A stretch of DNA of 50,221 nucleotides from Mnemiopsis leidyi (lineage: Eukaryota; Ctenophora; Tentaculata; Lobata; Bolinopsidae), in contig JH153219.1 in the NCBI GenBank assembly GCA_000226015.1, positions 16,186-66,406 of the forward strand, in the 5' to 3' direction. This document shows, piece after piece, positions 11,227 through 21,568 of this stretch (the stretch's first letter is position 1; each line of letters starts with the position of its first letter). The notes beneath the pieces were generated by a model. The model saw nothing but the letters and a program-made list of their open reading frames with translations, searched no databases and was not told where the DNA came from. The translations under genes were made by a program, and so were the position numbers.

Positions 11227-12000
11227 ATGGCTGCAAACGTAGACGTCGACCAACTTCAAGTCGATCCTCCTGAGCTTCCCCACGGCCTGTACCGCAGAGA
11301 CAAAATCCAGGCCTTCAATTGATAAGATAACCTCCTATCCTGAAACTTTCTATGGACTTGGACACGTATCTTAGACACTTCAATGCGTATGCCAATCTAT
11401 CGGGGCCAAAGCCGCTGATATACCTCATCGTCTGATAAATTCACTCGATGAGGAAGACGGAAGCACTGCAACATGTTGAAAGACAACTTGTCGATAATAT
11501 TGCCTTGCCAGACTTGATTAGACTGCTAATCAAAACCCAATTCAGGGTCAATTTTTTAGTGTCCTTATTTAATCTTAATTATTCGTTTTTTTATCTATAC
11601 CTATTTGTAGCCAACATCTCATCAATATGTACCTCAGCACCGTACATTCCGTGTTAGTAACATGTGCTGTGCTTAGAACCATTGAGTGAGTTAATTGGAA
11701 GAGTCGATGCCTCCACCGAATATGTAGTCGTTTCCAATAGAGGGCTTCTTTTTTCAAATGAGCAGGAACCATTTTAAGCCACACCACATAAATTTAATGA
11801 TGGCAGTGGTATCTCTAGATACCCTGAAATGGGAAAAGACCAGCAAAAACCGACTCTGTGAGACCGCTTCTTTGAACGAAGAGTAATACTTCAACAGTAC
11901 CATGGCGGAAATTGAAAATATCACAAAGGCGATTTTTGAATCGAAAAACATTTTTACAACTAAGGAAATTGCTGAGAAGAGAAATGGGCTTGTCACAGTT
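11227..12000 (+). pseudogene. Ty3/Gypsy-type Gag fragment, copy A
   Basis: The 5' part opens at an ATG (11227) and stops after about 30 codons. In another frame there are DLDTYLRHFNAYANLSG and then EALQHVERQLVDNIALPDLI, the N-terminal capsid pattern of Ty3/Gypsy Gag. The capsid is broken at about 11530 by a segment of about 420 bp that is also present in copy B, then resumes near 11946 for a few codons. No protease, reverse transcriptase or LTR is visible. Confidence 0.55.
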
Positions 12001-12074
12001 TGAACGAAGCCTGATATATATTTGTTACAGTGAGATGCGAATAATTTATATGGTTATTGTATGAATCTGTCGTT

Positions 12075-12556
12075 GCCATTTGTGCCTCCCATGGAAGCTG
12101 CACCCTTGCCGAGAGGGAGGCAAAAAGACAGCCAAATGGTGCCGTATGACTGCCCATGCTATCGAGCACATCAATAGCAAATCACACGATGAGATGGTTG
12201 ACAGGAACTAAAGGTTAAAAAGGAAACCAAATCGCTAGAGGACAAAGTGACATTTAATCTTGTGTTTATGGCGTACAAGCATATTCTTTCTGAGAATAGC
12301 CAAGGGAACGTAGAGCTTGCTTTCAAGTTTTGGACATGAAGTTTGTAGCGCATGATGTTACAATTGCACACGACTTCTTGTCAAACTTTAACCTCTTTGT
12401 GGAAACGCTGGTTCACGTCATCAATCATAGTGATAAGAGTGACCTGGTTTCGAAGGCAAGGGGTTACTTGAAGCTACTTCAGAGCGAGGAATTCCTCATG
12501 ATCATTGACGTCCACCTATTGGTAGCCGTCATCAGAATCTTGAAAAGAGGTAATTA
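12075..12556 (+). pseudogene. hAT-type zinc finger fused to hAT C-terminal segment (internal deletion), copy B
   Basis: The zinc-finger part reads TAKWCRMTAHAIEHINSKSH, with Trp where the two upstream copies have a stop. About 120 bp later the sequence passes, with a frame change, directly into KFVAHDVTIAHDFLSNF and then VDVHLLVAVIRIL, a segment that normally lies far downstream. The catalytic core (DGA and WDGAH blocks) is missing, so this is an internally deleted derivative. The frame at 12330-12557 is open. Confidence 0.6.
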
Positions 12557-12969
12557 ACTAAAAATATAATAACCGTACTCCTATTACTAATTGTGTGACT
12601 ATTCATAATGTTTAACTTTACATAGCCATTCGTTTCAGCCGAACAACAGCGACATAAGACCTTTGGTTAATATGGTCGGAAGGTGGTCATAACCACTATT
12701 TCCATACATGACTGCTTGGTAGAGTTTGTCAAACGATATTCTAAGCAAATAAAGATAAAAGATTTCGTAAGTGAAATTGAAGTTTTGTAATCATTTGTAA
12801 TACAGATCGTCATCGAAAAACTAAGACCCATGACTTATATATCGTTTAAATCTCATTGTTAATGTAGGTTTTTGCAATAATCTAGCAGTCTTTTGCTATT
12901 AATCTATATTAACATTTACTGTAACTTGCTTAATCGTAGTGTTTTAAGAATGGTATTAAATATACTTCA

Positions 12970-13092
12970 ATGGAAAATATTTATGTTGGGAGAGATGGTT
13001 CACAATCTGATGCTGAGGATGTGGAGAACATCGCGGAAGAGAATTGGAGCTTTATGCTAGAAAAGAAACAAATTCATTTCGGATATGAGTAA
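12970..13092 (+). pseudogene. Conserved 3' exon-like frame, copy B
   Basis: Counterpart of 5195-5317: MENIYVGRDGSQSDAEDVEN to FGYE-stop. It has one residue difference from copy A and the same flanks on both sides. Confidence 0.35.
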
Positions 13093-13700
13093 AGGCATTT
13101 TTCTTATAAAGATTTTGAAAAAACAAATCTATTCTGTCGTAAAATATCATATCGCTATAAAATGTTATAAAACTATAACTCAAACTATAATGATAGTAAA
13201 GAAATCTTTTAAGCATATATAATATACCTTAATTTCAGTTGTTTTTAAGTTTTTATCACTGGGAGAATTCGAGTAAAGCCTTGTTCAAGTAAAAAATCGA
13301 CCAATCAGAAAGTGTCATTTCAGACTTCCTAGACATTGAGACCCAGAACAGATTTACTATTCTAGACTTCGCAGAATGGAAAAAAGGAAAAGTCTAGAGA
13401 AATTTTCATCAATTGCCTAATTTTTACGATTCCTTGCTTTGTATGTTTTCGTCTTATTTTTCTGACATTTTTTCCAAATTTTCCATTACGGCTTTCTTTT
13501 CACGTTTTTGTTAAGCACTTTTCTCGTTAAATTGAATATAGAAATCTTATCTAAAAGTTTTTAAACTCTTTAATCGAGAGTTATCTAAATTCTATCGAAC
13601 AAAACAATAGAATAGAATTCTTAAGTAAAAACGTTGATCAGTCCTGCAGCACACATACACACTGACATTCACGCACATACTTATTACTTTATATCTTCAG

Positions 13701-13835
13701 GAGGGGAGTACGGTGAAAATACGTGTTAAACCTAGGAGGATTGGGGAGGTAACGTACCTCAACGTTATAGGAATCAAGATGGTAGAGGACGGCCCTGCTC
13801 CTACACCGACACCGACATCTAAAAAGCCTCGAAAG
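13701..13835 (+). pseudogene. OB-fold-like exon 2, copy B
   Basis: Same acceptor and donor as 6140-6283, but 9 bp shorter in the Thr-Pro linker. Copy B places exon 2 before exon 1 (15.2 kb), the reverse of copy A, so this copy is rearranged or misassembled next to the gap. Confidence 0.45.
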
Positions 13836-14330
13836 GTATAATATTACATTTTAACGTGTACAGTTTTGTAGTGCCACTCTTACTAGATCAGTTGATGATT
13901 CACTTAAATAATGATGGCAATTTGAGAAAAGCACTTGAAATAGATACCCTTGTTTTAAAACTTAAATATCGCAGAAGCAGGGGGGTCGCGGTAAACAAAT
14001 ACCCAGCAGTAGTAGTACCAGCCAATATATTTGCATTAACTGGGATCATTTATTTGATACGTACCTTATTGTTCAATTCTAAGATAATGATCTTGATTTT
14101 AACTTAATCCGATAGAAAAATTAATACAATAGAGAGATTTTTTTTAAATAGTTGAACTGTAATTTTCTTTTTTATTACAATGATATCACCTCATTAAATA
14201 ACTTTTATTCCACAGATTAAAACGCGATAAACAATCAGTGACAAATCCTGTAATGATAACTTTACTCACCTGGACTATCTAGTTTTAGCGTTTCCTGTGT
14301 TCTGTCCTGGGTTTTGTTTATCCATCGGAG

Positions 14331-14493
14331 GGGGAGCTCTTAGGCAGGGGTCTGAAGGCTTACATCGTAGTAGAAATGAAAATGAGGAAACTCCTGGAGC
14401 AAGACAAGACCACAGAGACATACTCCTAATCCAAGGCAGCTACATTCCTCAGCTCAACAGATACAGTAGCAGTGTTACAACAGCAGATAGCAG
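14331..14493 (+). pseudogene. pPolB-associated domain, N-terminal exon, copy B
   Basis: 163 nt as in copy A, with the same acceptor, donor and in-frame TAA (14427-14429). Substitutions are few (for example T to R, D to K). Confidence 0.5.
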
Positions 14494-14647
14494 GTAAAAT
14501 ATTTTTAAGTGTATATTTATGTAAGTTGAATTTAATATTTCACGAATTTTGACTTTTAGATGACCTTTTCAAGTTGGCTTAATTTACAAATGATATCAAT
14601 AACACACTGCATCTTAATATGTTAATCTATTTTATTTTTATATTTAG

Positions 14648-15103
14648 ATATCATCGATAAGATAAAGACGTTTTTCCGGAACAGGTCAGGATGGATTGTC
14701 GACAGGGCTCTTTCTATCAAAATACACGTGGCGAATACAGTCCAGCGGTCGGAGGTAGGTGCAGCTTCCTGACGAAAATACAAAGAAGTGCAGATTACTC
14801 AACTTAAAGAACGAATCCCATGATCACTGTCTTGCCCGGTGCTCTGCGGCATCACGGTTCAGAGCGAGGGGACGAGCTGCCGAGTTAAAGCCAATCTCCA
14901 CGGTGAGTGGACTTCACACTACAAGTACAAGGAGGGTTTCTGTCGTCCTGCCCCACGAGAACACCGTGCCCCACAACGTTTTACCCACTAATTTGACCCC
15001 AGCCACTCTAACCCAAACCCCACAGGGGTGCACGCCGCCGCCGGATGCCGCCACGCCGATGACTTTCTACACGCCGCCACGCCGTAAGGTTTTAGAAACC
15101 TAA
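14648..15103 (+). pseudogene. pPolB-associated domain, SGW exon with Pro/Thr-rich tail, copy B
   Basis: It reads IIDKIKTFFRNRSGWIVDRA, then the frameshifted LP and LNLKNE blocks as in copy A. The second frame then stays open from 14759 to 15103, running through a Thr/Pro-rich tail with TPPP and YTPPRRK to a TAA. An AATAAA-like motif follows at about 15154. The tail is absent from copy A, where another sequence follows. Confidence 0.4.
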
Positions 15104-15204
15104 TCTTTGTGAAATTGGGAGAATCTTAAGGAGTCGATGAATTTTCCTTTCCAATAAACTGAGATTAGATGGATCTAGAATATCACCATTATTATATTGT
15201 AACA

Positions 15205-15489
15205 TTTTTTATTCCGGTGGTGGTCAGACCTTGTGAAGCACTGGATCTATTGTTATCAGCTAAACAAAAGAGTTCTGCGTGGGACTTGCACAAAGATGGC
15301 ATACCTGCTGATGCGACGGCATCTAGGTGCAATTGCTAACCTGATCAACATGAGCTCTTACACGATTAACGGAGTTGTTAATTTTCTGTCCAGTTCTGGG
15401 AAGGAACGAACTCCTATCACCGTTGACATGAGTAATGGCGGGCAAGTCGATGTGTCACCGTTTAACGGTGTAATTCCCCCTTCCATAAA
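15205..15489 (+). pseudogene. OB-fold-like exon 1, copy B
   Basis: The frame MRRHLGAIANLINMSSYTIN runs to VIPPSIK at the donor AAG|GTATGT. Compared with copy A it lacks about 70 bp before the RRHLG segment, which keeps 15233-15489 open. It lies after, not before, exon 2 and the SGW exon. Confidence 0.4.
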
Positions 15490-15749
15490 GGTATGTTTGT
15501 GTTCATTCTTTTGTGTTGTGGGTTTGTTTTAACGTATTTTTAACTATAGACAGTGTACATACTTCTGTTGCAAAGTAATTTTTACTGATACTGTAAATCT
15601 ATAAGCTAAACCCGGAAATAAACAATTTTCTCGTTTGAGTATAGAAGTCTTATCTAATTTTTTTGAAATTCTTAAATCAAGAGTTATCTAAATTCCATCG
15701 AACAAACAATAGGATAGAATTCTAACTGAGACTACCAAGGCACACAGGG

Positions 15750-16141
15750 NNNNNNNNNNNNNNNNNNNNNNNNNNNNNNNNNNNNNNNNNNNNNNNNNNN
15801 NNNNNNNNNNNNNNNNNNNNNNNNNNNNNNNNNNNNNNNNNNNNNNNNNNNNNNNNNNNNNNNNNNNNNNNNNNNNNNNNNNNNNNNNNNNNNNNNNNNN
15901 NNNNNNNNNNNNNNNNNNNNNNNNNNNNNNNNNNNNNNNNNNNNNNNNNNNNNNNNNNNNNNNNNNNNNNNNNNNNNNNNNNNNNNNNNNNNNNNNNNNN
16001 NNNNNNNNNNNNNNNNNNNNNNNNNNNNNNNNNNNNNNNNNNNNNNNNNNNNNNNNNNNNNNNNNNNNNNNNNNNNNNNNNNNNNNNNNNNNNNNNNNNN
16101 NNNNNNNNNNNNNNNNNNNNNNNNNNNNNNNNNNNNNNNNN
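15750..16141. other. Assembly gap (392 N)
   Basis: A run of N. By comparison with copy A, the sequence on the left matches A near 6.06 kb and the sequence on the right matches A near 7.52 kb, so the true missing length is probably nearer 1.4 kb if the order is as in copy A. Confidence 0.95.
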
Positions 16142-16458
16142 GAATCGCAGTGGATTGTTTGGAAATAGCAGACCTTGTAGGGACCACACACGAAATCAAA
16201 CCTAAGTCAGTACTCAGGCTTAGAAGTCATGGACTAAGAACACTTAAGCTGACTAATCCCATACCCGAACAATTAAGACGAGATCTAATACACGAAGCAG
16301 CCTCGCTACAAAGGAACTCACAAAGAATAAAGGATTTCTCAGAAATGCAGGAATTGCAGATAATCCACTCCTCAAGCTCGGAACATGCCAGAGACAGCTC
16401 AGCGTGCTGGATTTAGATGTAGCTGAATTTGAGGGTCTAGAAATTGTCTTCAAATCAG
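16142..16458 (+). pseudogene. Unrecognised exon e, copy B (gapped and frameshifted)
   Basis: It begins inside the gap and matches 7516-7868. A 6-bp loss and a loss of about 33 bp after QELQ put the 3' part in another frame. The donor ATCAG|GTATAG is kept. Confidence 0.4.
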
Positions 16459-17351
16459 GTATAGTAAAATATAATAACTTTAACTCAGTCTTTTTGATTT
16501 TCCGAGTCCTCATCTGAAACAATATCTGAACGCTAAATTATCGCATATTTTCATTCATAGTTTCCATTTCCATTTTCAAATATGTCACTGACATGTACCT
16601 AATTTACATCAAAACACGACCACAATGTAGGTTTCGATGGCAGTGGCTCTCACAACATCTTCCACCAAAAAGGATCTGCTGAAACGAACAACATCACTAT
16701 GGGGATGATTTGTCCATTAATAATTGGCTGTCAAATTTTGCCTCATTTTATCAATGCGCCATTCACAAGTCAATCGCAATATTCAATTTTGGTTTTTTGC
16801 ACCTTGTAGCTTTTGAACTACTTTCAAGATTTAATAAAAATCTTTTTATTTGAGAGAAACTAAAATTTCAGCCTAATATAGCATCATGGCCCACTGTGAA
16901 CAGTAATGATTTTTTTTGCATGAGATAGCAACATTTTTTTGCATATAATAAATAGCCAACAGCAACCAAATCACTGTCAACTTTGATTGATATAAGTCGC
17001 ATCTGTTGAAACGCTGCACTTTTTGTTATAAGTCTTATATTTATCAATGAGTTTGTCATGGAAATTTATTCATAAAATATATTACTAATAAATGTATTAT
17101 ATAATAAAAATGGGTGCAATGTGTCAAACGTTTACTATTTAGATATTTGCATATTCGAATCTCATCTTATTTAATTTATTTAACGTGTTATTCTTCAAGC
17201 CTCCAGTTCATCAACAAAAATGAAAAATAAAATATCCCTCATTAGAAGCAGAAAGTTAGGATACAAAATCCTGACAACATATATTTTTTCAATTTACTAT
17301 ATACTTTATATAATACAATATGATATTAAACGATAAACAGCCGTCTTACAG

Positions 17352-17503
17352 TTAAAGACATTAATGAAGGAGAAGTCCGGCAAATGCTACTCCAACGTAG
17401 TGGTGATTTTACTGAACCACAAGGAAGATGTAGCAGAAACTTACGCAGATTATTCTATTTCAATAGTCTGCATTGTGGCTCATATTTTGCTGTGTCCCTA
17501 TAA
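17352..17503 (+). pseudogene. Exon f, copy B
   Basis: Acceptor CTTACAG. Joined to exon e (phase 1) it reads VKDINEGEVRQMLLQRSGDF and then RNLRRLFYFNSLH before a TAA. Phase agreement with exon e supports one gene. The helical start is vaguely SAP-like, but I do not assign it. An alternative frame (17364-17651) is open but fits no phase. Confidence 0.3.
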
Positions 17504-18434
17504 AGATGTAGACAGGAGAACAAATCGAGCATGTCAACCAAACGGCCTCAGCGGAGTCAAGAATTTCTGTTCAAGCAAGGTTTTAGTCACTATCATTTAT
17601 CATCTTATTATCAAATCATATAATCTTTTCTTTTCATATGACATACCGTAGTTTCTTTTTCTCCTTGCTTTAAAAAAATTGGTTTTGATGATTTTGTATT
17701 GAGGTTATTTATTTAAGTTTTGCAACAGCATAATGGATGAGCAAAACCTCGTGGACGTGCACATGCATGTGTACATTTAAGTTTGGCTGATCATAATAGA
17801 TAGTCCAGAGACAATTCTATGGATAAAAGTATAAATAATCCTCAATTTACCCTCATTTCCTGTTATCTTATCCTCAAAAAAACCTGGCCTTCACAGTTGT
17901 ATGAAAGGTTTCTCAATAATTTTGGGTATATTACTATGTCAATACTCTCAATAAATAGACCTTCAAAAATGGTAAGTAAATGCCCAAAAAACAGCAAAAA
18001 GTGGATGTCACAAAAAGGGTTGTTTATTAAGCTGGTAATATTAATGTTAACAATATTCAGACACTGAAGCTGAACAATAAGAAGGTGACGGATAAAAAGC
18101 AGATAGAAGTTGGAGCATGGTGCAAGATTCTGTGGGATGAGCAATAATACTAAAGTACTGAATACAGTGCAGCAATCATCACTTGTTGTGAATGTTTGCA
18201 ATGTCAAGTTGAGTAGCATATGTTATATTTTGATTACTTGTCTGATTTGAATTCTATATTTTATTTTGGATTTTAACCTGTTATATCATTTTGTAAAGTC
18301 TAGTTGCCCCGATGACTGATACTTGGATTTGTTAACGATTGTATTATTTTGTACGTTAGCAAGGAAAGGGTAGCTTCAATGGTCCAGACCCTGATATTTA
18401 ACTCAACATATGGAATGTTTGATCCTGTTTAATT

Positions 18435-18448
18435 GGGGGGGGGGGGGT
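18435..18448. repeat. Poly-G run
   Basis: A homopolymer of about 13 G, absent from copy A. Its length may be unreliable in the assembly. Confidence 0.8.
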
Positions 18449-18571
18449 GCTCAGTGCTCACCCCAAAAATTCGTAGACTACAGCAAAATTCAGATTTGGA
18501 AATTGTTATTTTCGGTTCTTTTTTCGTTCTTTTGCCTTTTTAGCTGCCTCGCCCCGTTTGAGTTGATCTAG

Positions 18572-18706
18572 ATATCAAACTCTCTAGATTCTGACAGAGC
18601 AAAAACGCTCGCCACTCAATTGAATGGCGAGTTCGTCAACAACAAAGTTACGTTCTTCACCTACAAGAAGGACGGGTTGGAGGCGGCCCACAATATCGTG
18701 AAAGAT
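18572..18706 (+). CDS. Conserved exon p, copy B (45 codons, open)
   Basis: Acceptor GATCTAG, donor GAT|GTAAGT. It reads ISNSLDSDRAKTLATQLNGE, then FVNNKVTFFTYKKDG and LEAAHNIVKD. It is open here but frameshifted in copy A. It shows weak likeness to a short-chain dehydrogenase segment. Neighbouring exons are degraded, so a functional product is doubtful. Confidence 0.3.
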
Positions 18707-19620
18707 GTAAGTAACATTACTTTTATGAACAAGTTCAAAGCTTTGAACAATGTCAAGCTAACAATTATGTTCTCTATACATATATACACCAGATACGTGT
18801 GTCCCTTAGATACCTATCTTTAAATTTGTATCATTTGTGAGAAACTTGCCATCTAGGTCCCAAGCTTGTTTTGTTTTGATATAAATCATTTGTATGAGGT
18901 CATCTAAGAAATGTAGTCGTTTGACAATAATGGAGCATGGGGGAGGGAACTCTAAAAAAGAAGCCATAACAATAAAAATTTGGATTTGAAGCATTTAAAT
19001 CTCAGTAATTATATTTTTGCAACAAACAATGAGACGTAATTGCCTCTTTAAATGACATGGAACCCTCGATATATTGACAACGGCGTCTAATATTGAAATT
19101 TGTCTATTCAATATGTCACTTACTCATGTTACTACTTATTACTCATGTTACTCCTTATTAGTAATGTTGCTACTTAATAGTAACATCAACACATCAATTA
19201 TATTAATAAAGTAATAAAGTATTTTTCGTGATCATTAAGAAACAATTGAGGAAGAACTCCTGCAAAAAAAAACTGTGCAGTCTACAGGGCAGTAAAAGAC
19301 GTGGCTGCGATCTTTCACAGCTCAGTCATAAATATATCACTTTTAACTAACAATCATTTGAACACGTTTGAATGACGAAGATTAATAAATCACATCTTTG
19401 AATCTCAGACCATAACGTATATAATTTACAATACTGAATGGAACATTGGTTACCAGTACTTGTGCGAGCAATGAATATACGGTTTCAGTAGCTAGGGACC
19501 CAAGACTAGATGCTGTCCCCGTTCCCCATAGGTTTGGTTTCGGGTTTATCAGACCATATAATTGTCGATTCTGATTCCTGAACTTAAGCACTCTGACTAA
19601 TATCTCGAAAACCTTTTCAG

Positions 19621-19697
19621 AAGTTCATCTTAGACCATCTGAAAACGACATTACAGAGTTGGAAAAGCAGTTTGTCGACGAAAGCCTCTTGACCTGA
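19621..19697 (+). pseudogene. Conserved terminal exon r, copy B
   Basis: The frame EVHLRPSENDITELEKQFVD ends in a TGA, preceded by the TTTTCAG acceptor. It is the same as copy A apart from one residue. Confidence 0.3.
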
Positions 19698-20486
19698 TCA
19701 GAAGAAGCGAAGAATTCAAAGAAGCGAGAGAATGGAAGTGTTCATATCGATTCAGCATAGTGTTAGATACAGGTGCTTTAGTTTAGGAGAAGTAATTTTA
19801 GTAATTTTAGATCTCTCATTATGAGATCATGATAGTTGATTTGAACTCGCATGAATTTACTACAATACTATTCGAGGCTGAGAGCATGAATTAGACGAGT
19901 CTTGACTCTTGAGGTCATAATTTTAATGAGGCTAAGGTGATGAATATGAAATATATGATGTTGCGAGTAAAATAAGTTTGAAATTCTGATTTTTGGCACG
20001 AGGTGCCCATTATAAGTACAACAAGAGACAGGAAGATGTTTTACATTATATAAGGTCCGGACCTAGGGGATGGCGTGATTAAGTTTTATCTATGTGGTGA
20101 AGGATGTAGTAGGACTCACTGGATTGTTTGGCCGATAATTCCAGCCGAAACATCTCTTCATAGTGGATGAAATGTGAAATTACGAGTCATACAGTTGAGC
20201 AGTTGTAAAATGAGGTGAAAATTGGGTCTAACCTAATTATATTAAGGCGACAACTTTCTACTTAATTTGGGCAACACAGTACTTAGTAACGTATACCTGA
20301 ATACTATGGATATGATTCCACATAAACTTTGTAGTTGTAATTTCAATTATATTCTTGTAAAAATCTATTCCGATATCAAGATCGGTGACCATACTATGAG
20401 TTTGTTTATTCTCTTTCAAATATTTTGATAAGTGATAAGTAGTTTTTTAACAGTTTTAAATGTTGCCATAATTCTTACTCAATATA

Positions 20487-21359
20487 CCTTAGGAGACCTA
20501 TTTACGGGGTACGAAATTCGGGGATTTTCGGAAAAAATCCCCATATTTTCGTACTACCAAAATTTTGACCTCCACTTCAAAACCCCCCAAATTAATTTGT
20601 TTGTAATTTGCTCAAAAAGGGTTAAATTGAGATGTATTCATCAAATTAGTTATTTTACATGGTCTGTGAGACAAGGAAGAACATTTCTCAGGTACATAGA
20701 AAGTTAATTAGTATTAAAACAACTAAGTAAAAACTACACGATATTCAGTGCTGTATGCATAAAAAAACGTGGGTCCGTGAAACAGACCCAAATTCGCTCC
20801 TGCATGATAGATATGCCTGCCCTGTGAGAAGGATTGAGGAAGGTCGTGGAGTACTACTACTCATGGCAAGACTGATTACTGTTGGCCACGTGCCTTTGGA
20901 AATTAGCAAGATATGCCACTACTTTATCATCCATGGTGGTGAGATATCTGGAACTGTGGAGGACTCTAAACCACGGAGATCGCCCATACCTTCGGGAGGC
21001 TTAGAAATCAAGCTCAATCTTACCTTCAAAGGTAGGGGAGACTTGATTGATAAGTTGAAGCTGCTGTTAAGGGACGCCTACAACTGGGATTACACGGGTG
21101 AGCAGAATCAAGATGAAGGAAATGACAATGTACAAGACGATGATAACGAAGAGGATGATTCTTGATTACTTAACTTTCTTCACAATTATTATATTTTGTT
21201 TAAAATGGAGTTTGATTTTTCTAAAATAATTGAAGGTGAAAATGCGCCAATTTAATTCGGGGAACGAAATTTGGGGATTTTAAAAAAAATCCCCATTTCA
21301 TTGTCCAACCATTAATTCGATCCCCAGATTTTTGATCCGCGTAAATATGTCTCGTAAGG
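20487..21359 (+). mobile_element. 873-bp TIR element carrying a HIRAN-like gene
   Basis: Left end CCTTAGGAGACCTATTTACG and right end (reverse complement) CCTTACGAGACATATTTACG agree at 20 of the outer 23 positions. The element is flanked by TA on both sides (20485-20486, 21360-21361). Copy A holds the matching unoccupied sequence with a single TA (11012-11013), so this is a real insertion with TA target duplication. Near each end sits a hairpin of GGGGATTTT and AAAATCCCC (20520-20542; 21273-21294). No transposase is present, so it would be mobilised in trans. A TA duplication fits Tc1/mariner- or ISL2EU-type transposases. I do not recognise the end sequence. Confidence 0.88.
20755..21165 (+). 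CDS. HIRAN-like domain protein (136 codons) inside the TIR element
   Basis: The frame is intact although the surrounding repeat is decayed. It contains NSLLHDRYACPV, then ITVGHVPLEISKICHYFIIH, GGEISGTVEDSK and RRSPIPSGGLEI, and ends in an Asp/Glu/Asn-rich acidic tail (EGNDNVQDDDNEEDDS). HDRYA, VGHVP and GGLEI recall HIRAN-like domains found in many invertebrate proteins. HIRAN binds DNA ends or stalled-fork structures in HLTF/Rad5-type helicases. The N-terminal part of the domain is short; upstream in-frame codons reach only a TAA 27 bp before the ATG, so a first exon may be missing. Product and function are inferred. Confidence 0.6.
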   Translation: MHKKTWVRETDPNSLLHDRYACPVRRIEEGRGVLLLMARLITVGHVPLEISKICHYFIIHGGEISGTVEDSKPRRSPIPSGGLEIKLNLTFKGRGDLIDKLKLLLRDAYNWDYTGEQNQDEGNDNVQDDDNEEDDS

Positions 21360-21568
21360 TAGACTCAGAGTCGTGTAAGTGTATCAATTTCGGGTTGTTT
21401 TTGTGACAGTCGAGTCTATACGAACAATTGCTGGATTTTCAGCAAGTGTGTGTCACTTGATCGATGAAATTTCCAGCAGTATTCATAACCTACATCATAT
21501 CGTTAGGTTATCATCTTCTTGTGCTTGATCCTTAAATCCTTGTCAGAAGTTCTAAAGTCAAAACGATT

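Noticed and set aside
15688..16199. Long minus-strand frames across the N run
   Set aside because: They exist only because N codons hold no stop.
8903..18706. Short-chain dehydrogenase identity for exon p
   Set aside because: Only one beta/alpha segment resembles the family. No glycine-rich cofactor motif or YxxxK is found in adjoining exons.
9763..19591. 69-codon minus-strand frame conserved in both copies (9763-9972 and 19382-19591)
   Set aside because: All the residue differences I see are amino-acid changing (M/T, P/S, L/Q, M/V), there is no domain, and the duplication is recent, so conservation of the open frame is not evidence of function.
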